From Oxytricha trifallax (taxonomy: Eukaryota; Ciliophora; Spirotrichea; Sporadotrichida; Oxytrichidae): a stretch of DNA of 64,000 bases. Of this stretch, positions 23,317 through 34,905 are shown one piece after another. The translations under genes and the position numbers were made by a program. Position 1 is the stretch's first letter. Every line of letters begins with the position of its first letter. Where the stretch lies: positions 1 through 64,000 of the forward strand of contig ARYC01001192.1 of assembly GCA_000711775.1 (NCBI GenBank). The letters run 5' to 3'. A model generated the notes under the pieces. It was not told the origin of the DNA and made no database searches. It was given only the letters and a program-made list of their open reading frames with translations.

Positions 23317-25890
23317 ATGGAGTTTGAGACTCCAAATATTTTTCAGATCTAAATGGGGAGGACCTGAGAGAGGTTTTAAGGGTGTCATTTGTAGAGGGTT
23401 ATTCTTGGGCTGTTTTGTTTGTTGATGGTCCATTCTTGACTAGTTAAGCATATTTATTAGTTCTTTGATTCTAGAAATTGATGAGACTCACTTATCTAAA
23501 TCAGTGGAATGAATTGAAGACATAATGAAAGATTATCTATTGTTATTAATGAAATGAGAAGAAGTAAATTAAACTAAACATTGAACAATACAAAATCAAC
23601 TTCATAGATAAAATTTAAATTAATTTTAAGAATTGATAATAATTATAGAGAAATTTGCTATAAAATAGCAAGCAGTAAAAGGAGTAACAATAACACAATT
23701 ATTCTTAATCGAAATTTCCAATGCAATCTTAGAAATGAATAAGGGTGAACTCAATAAAGATGGTTTCATATATTTCAAAATATATATTAATAATTTTAAT
23801 AGTAATAAACAAAACTAAGAGGATTGTATTAATCTTTAAAACTCTTTGAATAAATTGAAACTTACAGATAATTCCATAATGAGTAATTAAAGATTAAGCA
23901 AAAGATATAAAGCACTTATTGGATCGATGGCAGTTATTGGTTTGAAGACGATGACAAATAATAATCAACTGCTTCTATAAAAAGGCATTTCTTAATATAA
24001 TCAACTAAATTAAGCTCTCCGATGTAGCTGCATTCTTTCTCATTATTGAGAAATAGATATCATCTCAAGCAGGGTAAGCAAAATCTCAATTTTTAGGATA
24101 AAAGACCAGTTAATATACAGCATGAGATTTAGTTTCTAAATAACTTCCAGAAATTTGGATATAAAAGCATGAGGACGGAAGGTTGAAATTTTTAAGCCCC
24201 ACAATCCAATATAATGAAGTTTAACTAGTTTGATTAAACAATGATGATGAAAAATTGATGACAAGACTAAGTGATGATTATAATTTTTTTGTTAAGAAAA
24301 TTCTCTTGGAAATGGAGTATGAGAAGAGGTAATAACAAAGACTTGATTCAAGCTACAAGGTAACTTTGAATCAAATTATAAGCCACTTAATTAGCTAAAT
24401 TTTTTCTTTGGAAATTCGGCCATCATATCTGAATTTAACAGATAGATGAAAAATCGAGAGAATAATAACTTCAACTCAAATTCTTAAGAGATAAAAGTAA
24501 GACTTTGATAATTTGAATAAAGGGAGAAAAAACAAAGTCACTTGCATTAAGTATTATTAATTAGAGAAAAAAACTTAAAAATAAAAATAAGTTGTAAGAT
24601 TTTATTGTTGGGATTCCTATCTAATTGGAGACCCAGAAGTTTAGCACTAAGTTTCAGAGGAGAATAAATAATTCTTAATAACTGGCAGAGCATTTGACTA
24701 TAGGCAAGATGAAATTATCGATCCTAGATTAATTAATAAAAAGTTGGAGAAGATTCCTAAATTTAAACGTGCCCGCATTGATTATACCAGATACCCAGTC
24801 CACTTAGCTGATTAAAATTCAATTCAATTTCTTAAAAATAAAATTATATTTGAAAGGCAAAAGCTTTACAAATACTATGCCAATCAGGGTTATCTTGACA
24901 GGACCTTGATTTGCTTTATTGATAATATGATCTAAGGAACTTTTAAAGGATTTGATAGAATATAACAATTAAAGATTATGAATAAAGATAAAAGTACAGA
25001 AGGCTAAGGAGTTGGGCCTTCTAATGATAAGAAATCGAGATATTCCAAAGTAACATCAATTACCTAAAACAATGGAGTTTCTGACTTCAAGGACAGTTAA
25101 ATTAAAAAAAGAGCTCTAGAATATCAGATATGTATTTTTAGAAACATCAAAGTGATTACTTAGAAATCGATCGAAGTCAAAGCAGCGATCAAAGCTTGTT
25201 AACAATATATTGAAATCTATACAAAAGCCAGAGAGGGATAGTATATCAGTTTCAAGACTTTAAGCAAGAATAATGTAGCGCAATCTCTTAGTTGACAAAA
25301 TAACTAAATTTAATATGGCACTATTTTCAAATGAAGAATCAAAACTCATACAAGACTTAATCAAACTTAAAAAATTAGAAGACTCATAATATGATAAGCT
25401 CTCAACGTAATCATAATAAACGCTTGATTGATAGACCTAATATTTTCGATCTGATTTTAGCAACTTACAAGAACATAATTACTATGCTCATTAGTTATTG
25501 AGTTCAATTAAGCAGTGAGTTACTTAACATAGGAAATAATTGTTCACTTAAGTCCAAAGTTTAAGCCAAAAGTAAACTTATATCTAAATTGATTTAATTC
25601 TTTATTTATAGATTCATTTATAAGATAGAAAACTTAGCATTATAGCATTTCTATGATAAAATTTATTAAAAACCTTCATGAATAAATATTTAAATGATCA
25701 ACCATTCTACTATAAGTCAATCTTTTATTAATTTAGAATTAGTTGATGAAAATAATTTGCTCTATCAGCTGAGTCTAATTTGTCTTCACTGCTTTTAACT
25801 CATCTTAATTGACAGATTTAAATTTAAGCTAATTTTTACTACACCAATAAATCATATTTTGATTTGTTGAAATTTTATGATTAAAAAAAA
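23317..25890 (+). CDS. Large host-like gene (~850 codons), unknown family
   Basis: ATG at 23,317 gives MEFETPNIF, and after a T5 run one base short of in-frame the next part reads NGEDLREVLRVSFVEGYSWA. Then SVEWIEDIMKDYLLLLMKWE, LEMNKGELNKDGFIYFKIYI, FVKKILLEMEYEKRQQQRL, YCWDSYLIGDPEVQHQV, FLITGRAFDYRQDEIIDPRL, ARIDYTRYPVHLADQNSIQF and SIEVKAAIKACQQYIEIYTK. From about 24,230 to 25,270 one frame is continuous and contains dozens of in-frame TAA/TAG codons. TGA fits Trp (KSVE-W-IED, LMK-W-EEV). Not recognised. Conserved-looking but family-less, it is a good candidate for a profile search. Confidence 0.65.
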
Positions 25891-26220
25891 TTCCTTACTA
25901 TAAAGATTGATTTTTAATATTAAGTGCTGGGAAATAAGTTATGACTTTGATTTAAGAATTTTTAATATTATAATTAAAGGAAAGGATTACTTTAGAGAGC
26001 AATTTATTATTTTGAATTTTTAAGTGAAATCAACTTATTTAAAAAGTAATAAAATATTCTACAAGTAAGTCTCAAATGTCTTTTGGCATTTAATTATAAA
26101 ATAATATCATTTATTGCCGAATACTTTACATTATGATTTCTATGATTGCACAAGGATTAATAATGTTTATTTAAGAATTATAATCAATAGTTGTAATTAT
26201 TAACAATTTATTTTTTCATT

Positions 26221-28621
26221 TCATTTATCTTTCAACTATAATAATTTAAATTAATCGTTTAAGAAGGCACTTCTATTATTCTTGTATTTCCACTTAAACT
26301 AAGTGGCAAGTCTCTCCCTCTACTATTTAAGATTCTTACCCTTTTCTAGATTTGATGAGAGTCTCTATATTTTTTTGGAGTATTTCAACTTATTGATGGT
26401 TTTATTCCTATTAGCAAGGTTTTTCTCACGTGCCTGGTAGCTCAAATATTGTGAAGAGCATTTGATAGTGACTCCTTCATAGTCCTCATCTTCCAATGAT
26501 ACGTAATCATCATGGAAACCTCGGTTTTTTTCTTCTTTTTAACCATAGTTGGGCTTGGTGAGTAAAGTCATAATCTTCCTTTTATTCCTCCTAAAAGCCT
26601 ACTGCTTTCTTTCCTTGCTGCTTTTTTGATGCTCTCAAACGCTTGGGCGAATGAAAGATGATTATATAAATTAGAGTTTAATCTTGTAAAGTTTGCTAGG
26701 TACCAATACCTCACATATTTAGGTCTTCTCTTCTCAAATGCTGATAATCATTAATATTTGACATTGATTCTTGACCGAATTAACCAATAAAAACTGCTTT
26801 AAAATGTTTGAGAAAATGGATATTATGGTCATTTGAAGATTTAATGATAATCACGACCTCTTCAAATTGTTTTCCTTCAACAACTTGAATGATGTTTTAT
26901 TAATAAAAATATAAATAATAGTTAATAAAAGACTTATGAGCTATCATAAATCATTGAGTCTTGATGTTATCAGCATTGGGATCTTCTTTAAATTTGAAGC
27001 AAGTAAAATTCCAAAGTTTAAGGCAACCTGAAGTATCCCCTGTCACTATGTATTTATTTTCAAGAGATATTGCGACAGCACTTTCTGTATCGTCTTTTTG
27101 ATTATTTGTATATAATGTTTGAATTACTTGCTTAGATCTTGTAATATTTAAACCCCAAAATTAAATGTATTGGTCTAATGAAATTCAACACGAATTTCAT
27201 TGCCTACATAATCAAAAGCTATAAATATTTATATAGACAAAATAATTATTAAAGAGTCATATGATTTAGATTCTTTAATATGATCACCTTGCTTGGACAT
27301 GCATTAAGGATCACAATCACAAAGATAAAATATGACATTGCCAGTTTCAAGTTCCATACTATCAAGGAGCCGTCGTGTCCACCAGAGTGTTTGATCTGGA
27401 TAGTTCATCATTAAGCAAAACTCATAATAACATCTCAATGATCTTTCTACTCATTTATTGGCAATATTTTGTAAGTAATGACTTCTTCTTCCTTATTATC
27501 TGACCAAATGTGAATTTTCTTATCTCAACCAACTGAAATGATATGTGATATCTTTTTATTCTCTTGATCTGCATTAGTATAAATTGAATAGTATTTGTAA
27601 CATCAGTAATCACGGTATCGAGTTTCTTTCCAGTTTCTTCACTTAACAATTCAGACAAGCATTGACCATTTTTAAAGTCCATATTCTAAATGGTCCATCA
27701 CTACCAGATAACATTAATATTCTTTAAGTATTATCGAAACAACCTCCTGTAATTTTAGCTTTGTAATGAAAAATTTTATATTAAATCGATATTACTTACC
27801 ATATAAGAATCTCCAAATTTCATCATTAATTTTCCATTTTTAATATCCCAGACAGCCATAAAACTCCCGTCATCTCAAGAAACTACGTCTTCAAATTCAG
27901 AACTATAAAGTGCAAATTAAATTCCATATTTATGACTGGACTTAATTTTTTTAATATTTTTTAACTATAATAGCTAATATTTGATTAAAAAATTTACAAA
28001 CCACAAATTTATCTCTCTTGAACCAATCAGAATATTTTCTGTATTTTTATTAAAGTGCAAGAAGATTAGTTTTTCCTCTGGTCTGTAGCAAATATCATCA
28101 AAAATAGTTTGAATGCTTGCATAACTCCTAATATCCCAATTTTCTTTTAAAAAATTTCAGTACGACACTTATCAAATGATGACGGTCTTCATTTATAGTT
28201 GAATCTTATACCTAGGTGTTATGGCTATATAAATAAGAAAAGATCCAAAAATGAAGTGATCCCACATAATAATGTGTCATTCTTCTCCGCAACTTGCTAC
28301 GAATATATGCTTAGAGGAATAAACAAAAGAATTTACCCCTTCTAATGCAAGTTAGAGGTTTTATTCTCTTTGTAAGAAAAATCTTCAATATCATGAATAT
28401 GAATAAACCTGTCAAGAGGTGAAGAAATTATATAGACGTCTGGATAGAACTTAATATTAGTAATCCAACATTTATTAATTTGCTTTTCTTAAATATAGAC
28501 CATGCTCATTTCTTTAATAGTCGACTAGTTTTTTAGATTAAATTAATTGATTCTTATCCTTATCTTTTTCAGCAAGTTTAAACGCTTTGGTTTTGAAGGT
28601 TTTATCTTTTTTTTATTTCAT
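26221..28621 (-). CDS. WD40-repeat protein gene with short introns
   Basis: Starts MKQKKDKTFKTKAFKLAEKD (ATG at 28,621) and ends ...FKLLQLKDK with TGA at 26,221-26,223. WD40 repeats are clear: FVASCGEE-x-HIIMWD, DVVS-x-DDGSFMAVWD, MLSGSDGPFRIW, ISVG-x-DKKIHIW, SGGHDGSLIVWN and VTGDTSGCLKLWN; each x is TGA and Trp suits most. WD40 proteins are scaffolds for complexes. Introns include 27,759-27,799 (41 nt) and 27,965-27,997 (33 nt). Frame changes lie beside runs such as T5 and A5 that need one more base. A basic, Glu-rich tail follows the repeats (HDDYVSLEDEDYEGVTIK, NKLKYSKKIQRLSSNLEKG). Confidence 0.75.
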
Positions 28622-28713
28622 AAGCCGAATCAATTTTTTGTTTGTGAAACTACTTTTTATTTTTGTGCATGCTACATTTGTTTTATAGAAAAAGCCGGTT
28701 AGTACTCTTTTAA

Positions 28714-29308
28714 AAGGCAACATAATATTTATAAAAAAATTTGTCATATATTAAAACTTACCAAATATCAGAATTAATTTATTATTAGGGCATAAGGTCT
28801 TACAATCATGATTATGAGTATTGCATGAACTACTTAATTAAACTTTACTACTAATATATTATAGAAAAATAATTAATAAAATAAAAAATTTATCATTAAA
28901 AAGTTTGTATTTTCAAATAATTTTATATATAATTTAATGTGTTTGATTATATTAAGTTTGCTAATCTGTTAAATGATATCAAATTGTATTTTTTTCTATC
29001 AAAGACAAATTAATAATTTAATGGTATATGCTTTATTTTTAATAATATAAAGCTGAATAGATAACGTAATAATATTAAAACACATTAAATTATATATAAA
29101 ATTATTTGAAAATACAAACTTTTTAATGATAAATTTTTTATTTTATTAATTATTTTTCTATAATATATTAGTAGTAAAGTTTAATTAAGTAGTTCATGCA
29201 ATACTCATAATCATGATTGTAAGACCTTATGCCCTAATAATAAATTAATTCTGATATTTGGTAAGTTTTAATATATGACAAATTTTTTTATAAATATTAA
29301 GTTGCCTT
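28714..29308. repeat. Near-perfect 231-bp inverted repeat upstream of the WD40 gene
   Basis: Arms 28,714-28,944 and 29,078-29,308 match with about one difference, around a 133-bp centre. Outer ends are AAGGCAAC...GTTGCCTT. The near identity points to a young insertion or to arm-to-arm gene conversion. It sits about 90 bp upstream of the WD40 start codon. No protein coding is seen in the arms. It resembles a large MITE or foldback element; no target duplication is obvious. Confidence 0.9.
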
Positions 29309-29311
29309 CTA

Positions 29312-29769
29312 GGAGAGAACAACCTAGAATATCAAATATAATTAATAGAGATAACTGGTCATTAGATACTCGTTTGCACACTGAAATGGCATTCAAAGGA
29401 AGTTAAGTAATATATATGACAGATTACTAAATCATCACCTAAAAGTAGAGTTTCTAGTTTTATTTTATTCTTTGACAACATATTATACTTTAAGCAAAAT
29501 GTTCTCTATTCTACATACAGGAACATAGCAATTAATCTGATTCGAATCATAAAATAATATCCTAAATGAATTTATATTAAAAACTAGTGCCTTAAGTATG
29601 TCTAAGTAAAGTAACTCAGAATACAATTAGTGGGTATACACTAAGCAAACTCTAAATATAAACAGCAGAATAATATTCAAAAGTTGGCTTCAATAACAAT
29701 TTTATATACTAATATAACTTATAAAATTTTGAGCATGAAGTATTTGTGCCTTTTTTATGTTGTAGTTTT
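29312..29769 (+). CDS. Possible host-like coding fragment
   Basis: Reads NNLEYQIQLIEITGHQILVC, SPKSRVSSFILFFDNILYF and NIAINLIRIIKQYPKWIYIK before meeting the worn TBE-F end repeat. It may be a host gene interrupted by TBE-F. No family recognised, and composition alone is weak evidence here. Confidence 0.3.
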
Positions 29770-31120
29770 CATATCCCCAAAAGCCCTTAGTGAGGTTTAT
29801 AAGTTCTTTGATTTGTAGGGAATTTGTTAGGGGTTGGGGTTATTTATAGATTTTAATGTCAAATTTATAGTAAATGTTATTAATTTAATCATTCAAAATG
29901 AATTTTTTGATCATGTGGTAGAGGTCTGAAGTTTATCTTACTTAACCGCAACTCTATTTACTCAATTAATATGGCTGATCTTGAGTTAAGTTTTATTATT
30001 ATTGATTTAGCCATAATTCATTTATTAAGAGACTCTGGTTTTGTCTATAAACTACTTTATTCTTTTCTTTGATCTTTCTCGCACCTTGTAGAGAAGTAAT
30101 CTTTGCGAGGTATATCGCACTCTATTATTATTATTGCTGTCATAGCCAACAAATCTCATTGAAAGTCTCAAATTACTGAATAATAGCCTGGAGTGCCCAT
30201 AACACTACCAAGTCCTGATACCTCAAACCTAAAAGCCTTGTTGAAGTCAATTTTTCACTCTTACTGGTGAGAAGTTCAACATTATATTCTCTGGCTTGAG
30301 ATTTCTGTGCAAAAAGCCTATCTTATGAAGCTCTTTGATGGCTTGTATAACTTAGGTTGCAATTAATGCAAGCTATCTATGATTTATTTGATCAGTCATG
30401 AAATCTCTGAGGGTCATTTCAAAGTGTGGGAGTCTGAAAGCTACATGATCTTTGGCTAGGAGAACAGCATCTAGCTTTATTAAGTATTTGCACTCCTTAA
30501 ACTTTAATTGAGTGAGTACTTGGTACTCATTAGTAAACTTCATTTAATACTTGTCATCACGTAAGAGATACTTGAAAAGATATTCTTTGTAAGCATACTG
30601 ATGATCCTTGATAACTTTTATTGTCAAAGGAGTCTTCTAGAATTATATTGCTTTAGAGTGAAGTACCTAATTTAATCTGAGCTAGTACTGGAATATTCTT
30701 TTATTAAATCTTAATCATGATTTTAGTGATATCTGATGCTATGAGGTTGCGTGCTATCATCCTCCAAACACTCTAATTAACTTGCTTATTAAAGTTTCTG
30801 AACTTAAAGAAACTCATTGCTTTTCTTTTGTTGAGCAACTTCAATTGAGTGTCTTAATCTTCAACTTCTATATCTTTCTTGTAGGCTTTTGAAAGATGCT
30901 TCTTTTAGTATCTTGTATGAGAGTACTGCTTATGGCACTCAAAGCAATCATACTTCACATCAAATTTGTCATGCTTTGAGTACTCAATAGGCTTTGCATC
31001 CTTATGCACCTTCATATGCCTATACCAGCTAGATATAAGAGTGAAGTCTCTTTCACACTTAACACTAATAAATAAATTTGGAATATCTTCTAAATTCAAA
31101 ATAAATAATGAATAAGTTAT
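29770..31120 (-). mobile_element. TBE-F, one-ended TBE remnant
   Basis: A worn end repeat (CATATCCCCAAAAGCCC then TTAGTGAGGTTTATAAG) starts at about 29,770, followed by a 57 kDa gene on the minus strand. Transposase and 22 kDa genes and the other end are absent. The sequence is diverged from both other TBE groups here, so it is probably the oldest copy. Confidence 0.75.
29900..31099 (-). pseudogene. TBE-F 57 kDa protein, zinc finger plus kinase-like
   Basis: N-terminal C2H2 finger SVKCERDFTLISSWYRHMKV and a second CxxC start (YDCFECHKQYSH) near 30,930-31,060. Later LPHFEMTLRDFM and a catalytic loop, LHKIGFLHRNLKPENIMLNF (around 30,280-30,340), with HRN in place of HRD. Loss of that Asp would disable a kinase, so this copy is probably dead or is a pseudokinase. 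The order (fingers then kinase) matches the complete copy at 35,473. Confidence 0.7.
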
Positions 31121-31348
31121 AAAGTTTTTTTATTCTCTTAATATTCAATTTATATAATCCATCTACTGCATATTTAAAATTTAACTAACTTTTTTTAAAT
31201 ATTATTTATATGTATATTTGTTCTGACTGAGAACCCCCCCTTAATATATGAATATTTTTAAATCTAAATATTTATTTATTTGATCATTCTTTTATATTTA
31301 AAAACGTTAATTTTTATTTATTATATTATAATTTATTATTTTATAGAA

Positions 31349-32944
31349 ATGCCTAGAACTAGAAAAAATTCTAGTAGAAAATAAAAGAAAAATAATAAAA
31401 GAGATTATTAAATGAGATTTCATAATCATCAATCAATCTATCAAATGATGAGTAAAATGTGAATAAAAACTCCAAAAAAATATAAAACGGAGAAAACTAA
31501 ATTATATGATGAATAGAAGTCTATTAATATTTCATAATCAAGCAATCCCTCATTTTGGTACCAGTTAAAGTTTTAGAAGCTAGCTTGTCTTATTAAATTT
31601 AATTTCAGGTGTGGTGCCAAAAGTAGAATACGATTTTACAATCCATCTAGAATTAGCGTTAAATCTATCTATAATCTTAGGGTGTCTAATAGTGATTCCA
31701 AACTAAAGTTAGTGGATAAAAACTCATTGAAACAGCTTTATGGAACAACATTCTAAATCCAGGTATAGTTAACTTAAATCCAGAAAGATAATGATAAGCC
31801 AACATTGATACATCTACAACTTCAAAAGTCACAAGTGTTGCTACTGCAACAGTGAAAAAGTTTTAACTGCCATCAAAAGGAGGGAATACCGAAGATGAGT
31901 TTGTTTAAATCAATACATATTTAAATCAAAATTACGATATTTAAGATTTTCTTATAGATGATATTAGTATTAGTGATATTAGCTTATCACAATATTCAAA
32001 TAATGTTTACTCATAAAATAATGAAAGCAAAAATTAAAATGAGAATCTTTAAGAGAAAATTGTTCACCAGCAGATGGTGATTGCGCAGAGTAAACGGAGA
32101 TGGAAATTGTCTCTTTAGAAGTGCATAAATAATAGCATTAAATTATCCAAAAAATTAATATCACCTCCTTAGATAAATGATAATAAAATATATAAGGTTT
32201 AATAAATCTAAATACGAGTAATTAATACTTAGCTACGGATAATCATTTGATGATTACTTAAATAGAATGCTTAATGATAGTGAGTGGGGTACTTTTATAG
32301 AATTTAGTGCACTTAGCAATATATTTAAAGTGCAAATATTAATATACAATAATATTGATGAAGAACCTTTACTTAAAATTAATCATTAAACATTTGAAAA
32401 ATAAATCAAACTTTTTTATTGGAATGAGCATTCTCAAGTCATGTAAGAAATTAATTAAAATTAATAATAAAATCAAGATGAATGGGAAATTAAAGAATAA
32501 AATGAAATAAAAAAGGAAAATATAAACAGCGTCTTTCAGATAGATGTAGAAGAAAATGATATTTAAGAAGAAGATATTGATTTTTAAGATGATGTTAAAC
32601 TAGAATAATTTAAATTTTAAACAAGTGATCAGAAAAGATATCCATAAATACACAATATCTAAAAGAGATATTAATAATTCTTAGATTTTAAACTTTATAA
32701 AAAACTTCCTACAGTTTCAGGGAAAAAAGTTTAATACGAAAAAAATAAATTCACTGAATTTAAATAAAAAGTGAAAAAGTATCTTCCCAAGCAAAGTAAA
32801 ATTAATATAAGTTCTGTGAGTGATTCATTATTCTTGATAAAAGATATGAATTATTAAAAAGATGATAAATTAAATATAGTACCATTTGCAAATGAAATTT
32901 TAGATATTATAAGCAAAGCACATAAAGCTTAATAGCATGTTGGC
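31349..32944 (+). CDS. OTU-domain part of the integrase element
   Basis: Starts MPRTRKNSSRKQ at 31,349. The OTU signature NGDGNCLFRSA lies at about 32,096-32,128 and the matching His region FYWNEHSQV near 32,415, as in OTU-family cysteine proteases, which remove ubiquitin-like tags. An acidic stretch follows. The last residues before the TBE (IISKAHKAQQHVGI) look like the His-His start of an integrase zinc-binding domain. TAA/TAG are Gln throughout. Confidence 0.65.
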
Positions 32945-32947
32945 ATT

Positions 32948-33032
32948 CAAAACCCCAAAACCCCTTAGTGAGGTTTATAAGTGCTTTGATTTGTAGGGTA
33001 TAATTTGGGTCTTATTGGGGTTAGTAGAGAAA
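32948..33032. repeat. TBE left inverted repeat
   Basis: About 85 bp, one mismatch against the right end, beginning with two C4A4-type telomere units. Confidence 0.92.
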
Positions 33033-33049
33033 TTAGGTCAAATTGCAAA

Positions 33050-34111
33050 ATGAGAAATAGAAATTATCGAAATTTAGGGTCTATTTATGATGAGTAATAT
33101 TAAGATTTACTGCTTAAGCTTAGGTATGGTACGAGTATTAATATAGACTAAGCCAAACCAGTACTAAATTATGCAGCTATAGCAAACTTAATACGCAAGA
33201 GTGCCTCAACTGCTAGGTATCACTGCTTGCTAGCTGTTTAGCATCATAAATCTGGTTCTTGAACGCATCCTGCAAGAAAATAAAAGTTCTCTCAGGCTCA
33301 TATCGACTTCCTCTGCGACTCGAAGACTTTGAAGTATTGGACATTTCCATTAGACTAGCGAGCTGTAATGTTTCATCGCAAGTTTCCTGACATGCGCATC
33401 TCTCCTTAGACTATAGCCAACATTTATAGAAGAAATGGTATTACTTTCAAGACTGTCAACAGAGTAAAGAGAGTGATTGATTTTACAGTGCCATTTTATA
33501 GTAATAATTTAAACTATATATATGATTAAATGCAGAGAGCTATTACTAATAACATCAAGTTCATACACGCTGATGAAGCTGTGTATACCTTCAACACCTT
33601 TATTAATAAGTCTTGGTATAAAAAGTATGATAATATAGAAGTCTACGATTAGAAAAAAAAGGGTGTAACTCATGCAATTTTAGCAGGTATTAGTGAAGAC
33701 TCTGGCTTAGAAAGTTATGTTATTCATCCTCGCTCTATTAAGCGAGAGTAGTATATAGAGTTCCTACATAAGCTGAGAGATAAATACAACGATTAAGAGA
33801 TCATCCTGTTTGTTGACAACCTCTCAGTTCATAAGACTAAGGAGTCTAAGAAAGCTTATGAAGAGTTAAACATTACTCCTGTATACAATATTCCTTAAAG
33901 CCCTTAATTTAATGGAATTGAATTCTACTGGAGTTAAATAAAGACCCACTACAAGAAACTGCTGCTATATCACCTAACACATGACTTGCCAATAGATACA
34001 GTAGACTTGATTTAGAGTAGCTGCAAGAGAGTAAGCATAGATAAGACAACAGTTTGTGCGAGAGAGGGAAGAATGAATGTTTATAAATAAGTTTTAGATT
34101 TAAACGAATGA
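33050..34111 (+). CDS. TBE transposase, DD34E, 353 residues
   Basis: Cuts out and reinserts the element. It reads MRNRNYRNLGSIYDEQYQDL from the ATG at 33,050 to TGA at 34,109-34,111, exactly 354 codons. Catalytic residues are Asp175 (FIHADEAVYTF), Asp256 (ILFVDNLSVHK) and Glu291 (FNGIEFYWSQIK), 34 residues between the last two, as in Tc1/mariner. The only oddity is a TGA at codon 71 (33,260-33,262, HHKSGS-TGA-THPARK). If TGA can encode Trp the protein is whole; otherwise it has one nonsense codon. Ends 6 bp from the converging 22 kDa gene. Confidence 0.92.
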
Positions 34112-34117
34112 ATATAC

Positions 34118-34905
34118 TCACATATTAAATTAACCCAGAAAGGGATTTTGCTTCTCTTTCTTCTCCTCTTCTTATGGCTTGCCAGGGCCCATATTTCTTC
34201 TCTTAGTGCCAGCTCCTGCATCTATGTTCATTTCATCTGGCTTTTAAATATCTTTATAAAGTCTCTTGCTCACTTCATGAATGGTCTATGACTTTCTCTC
34301 TCTGTGAACCTTTGCATGCTCTTTCATTAGGAATATACCAGTTCCAGGTTTCCCTACAAAGTTATATGTCAAAGCTTACTAGAGAGGTATGGATGCTTCT
34401 TAAGCTCAGCAAGCCAGCCCTCGCTTATAAGTATGCCTTGCTTCTTTTAATCTTCTGGAGAAATAGAGTAGAGTTTCTTGTGGGCTTCTTCAATGATCTC
34501 TCTGAGATAACTCTCTCTTAAAGTGCCAAGAACACCAAAGAAGAAGCTCCTTTCTGGAACTTGTTAGAAAGTTGTTTCTTGGTAGGAAGATAAACTACCA
34601 ACTCTTCATCTTACATCGCATCTTCGTAGAGATTAGTGACTGAAATCTCTTGGGTAGTTTGGTATTTCTATCAACTTAATTTCATTGCTTTTTAAGGCTT
34701 TCTTCTCATCACAGAGTATCGCTTTTAAGAATGAAATTTTAGTACCTTCCATCGTTGGAAGGAATAAACCCACTATAGTATATGGTTAATTATCTGTCAC
34801 ATGCTTACCATGCTAAGTTAGGTACCGATAGAGATCTTCCTTGCTTCTAAATCTTGAGATCATTTCTTAAGCTTCAACCCTCTTCATTGCAGTACTTATA
34901 GATGA
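34118..34905 (-). CDS. TBE 22 kDa protein
   Basis: Stop TGA at 34,118-34,120 (…QFNM). The C-terminal part has PDEMNIDAGAGTKRRNMGPG and a Lys/Glu-rich tail; the core reads FLPTMEGTKISFLKAILCD and EDLYRYLTQ. A GTAAGC...CTATAG intron of about 40 nt (near 34,770-34,811) lies in the same place as in TBE-C and TBE-D. The expected start ATG (MESIST in TBE-D) is altered here, so the start is uncertain. At least one frame change in the core. Function unknown. Confidence 0.75.

Noticed and set aside
32948-32964. C4A4 repeats as a real telomere or chromosome end.
   Set aside because: Only two units, always at the ends of TBE inverted repeats with ATT flanks; sequence continues normally outside.
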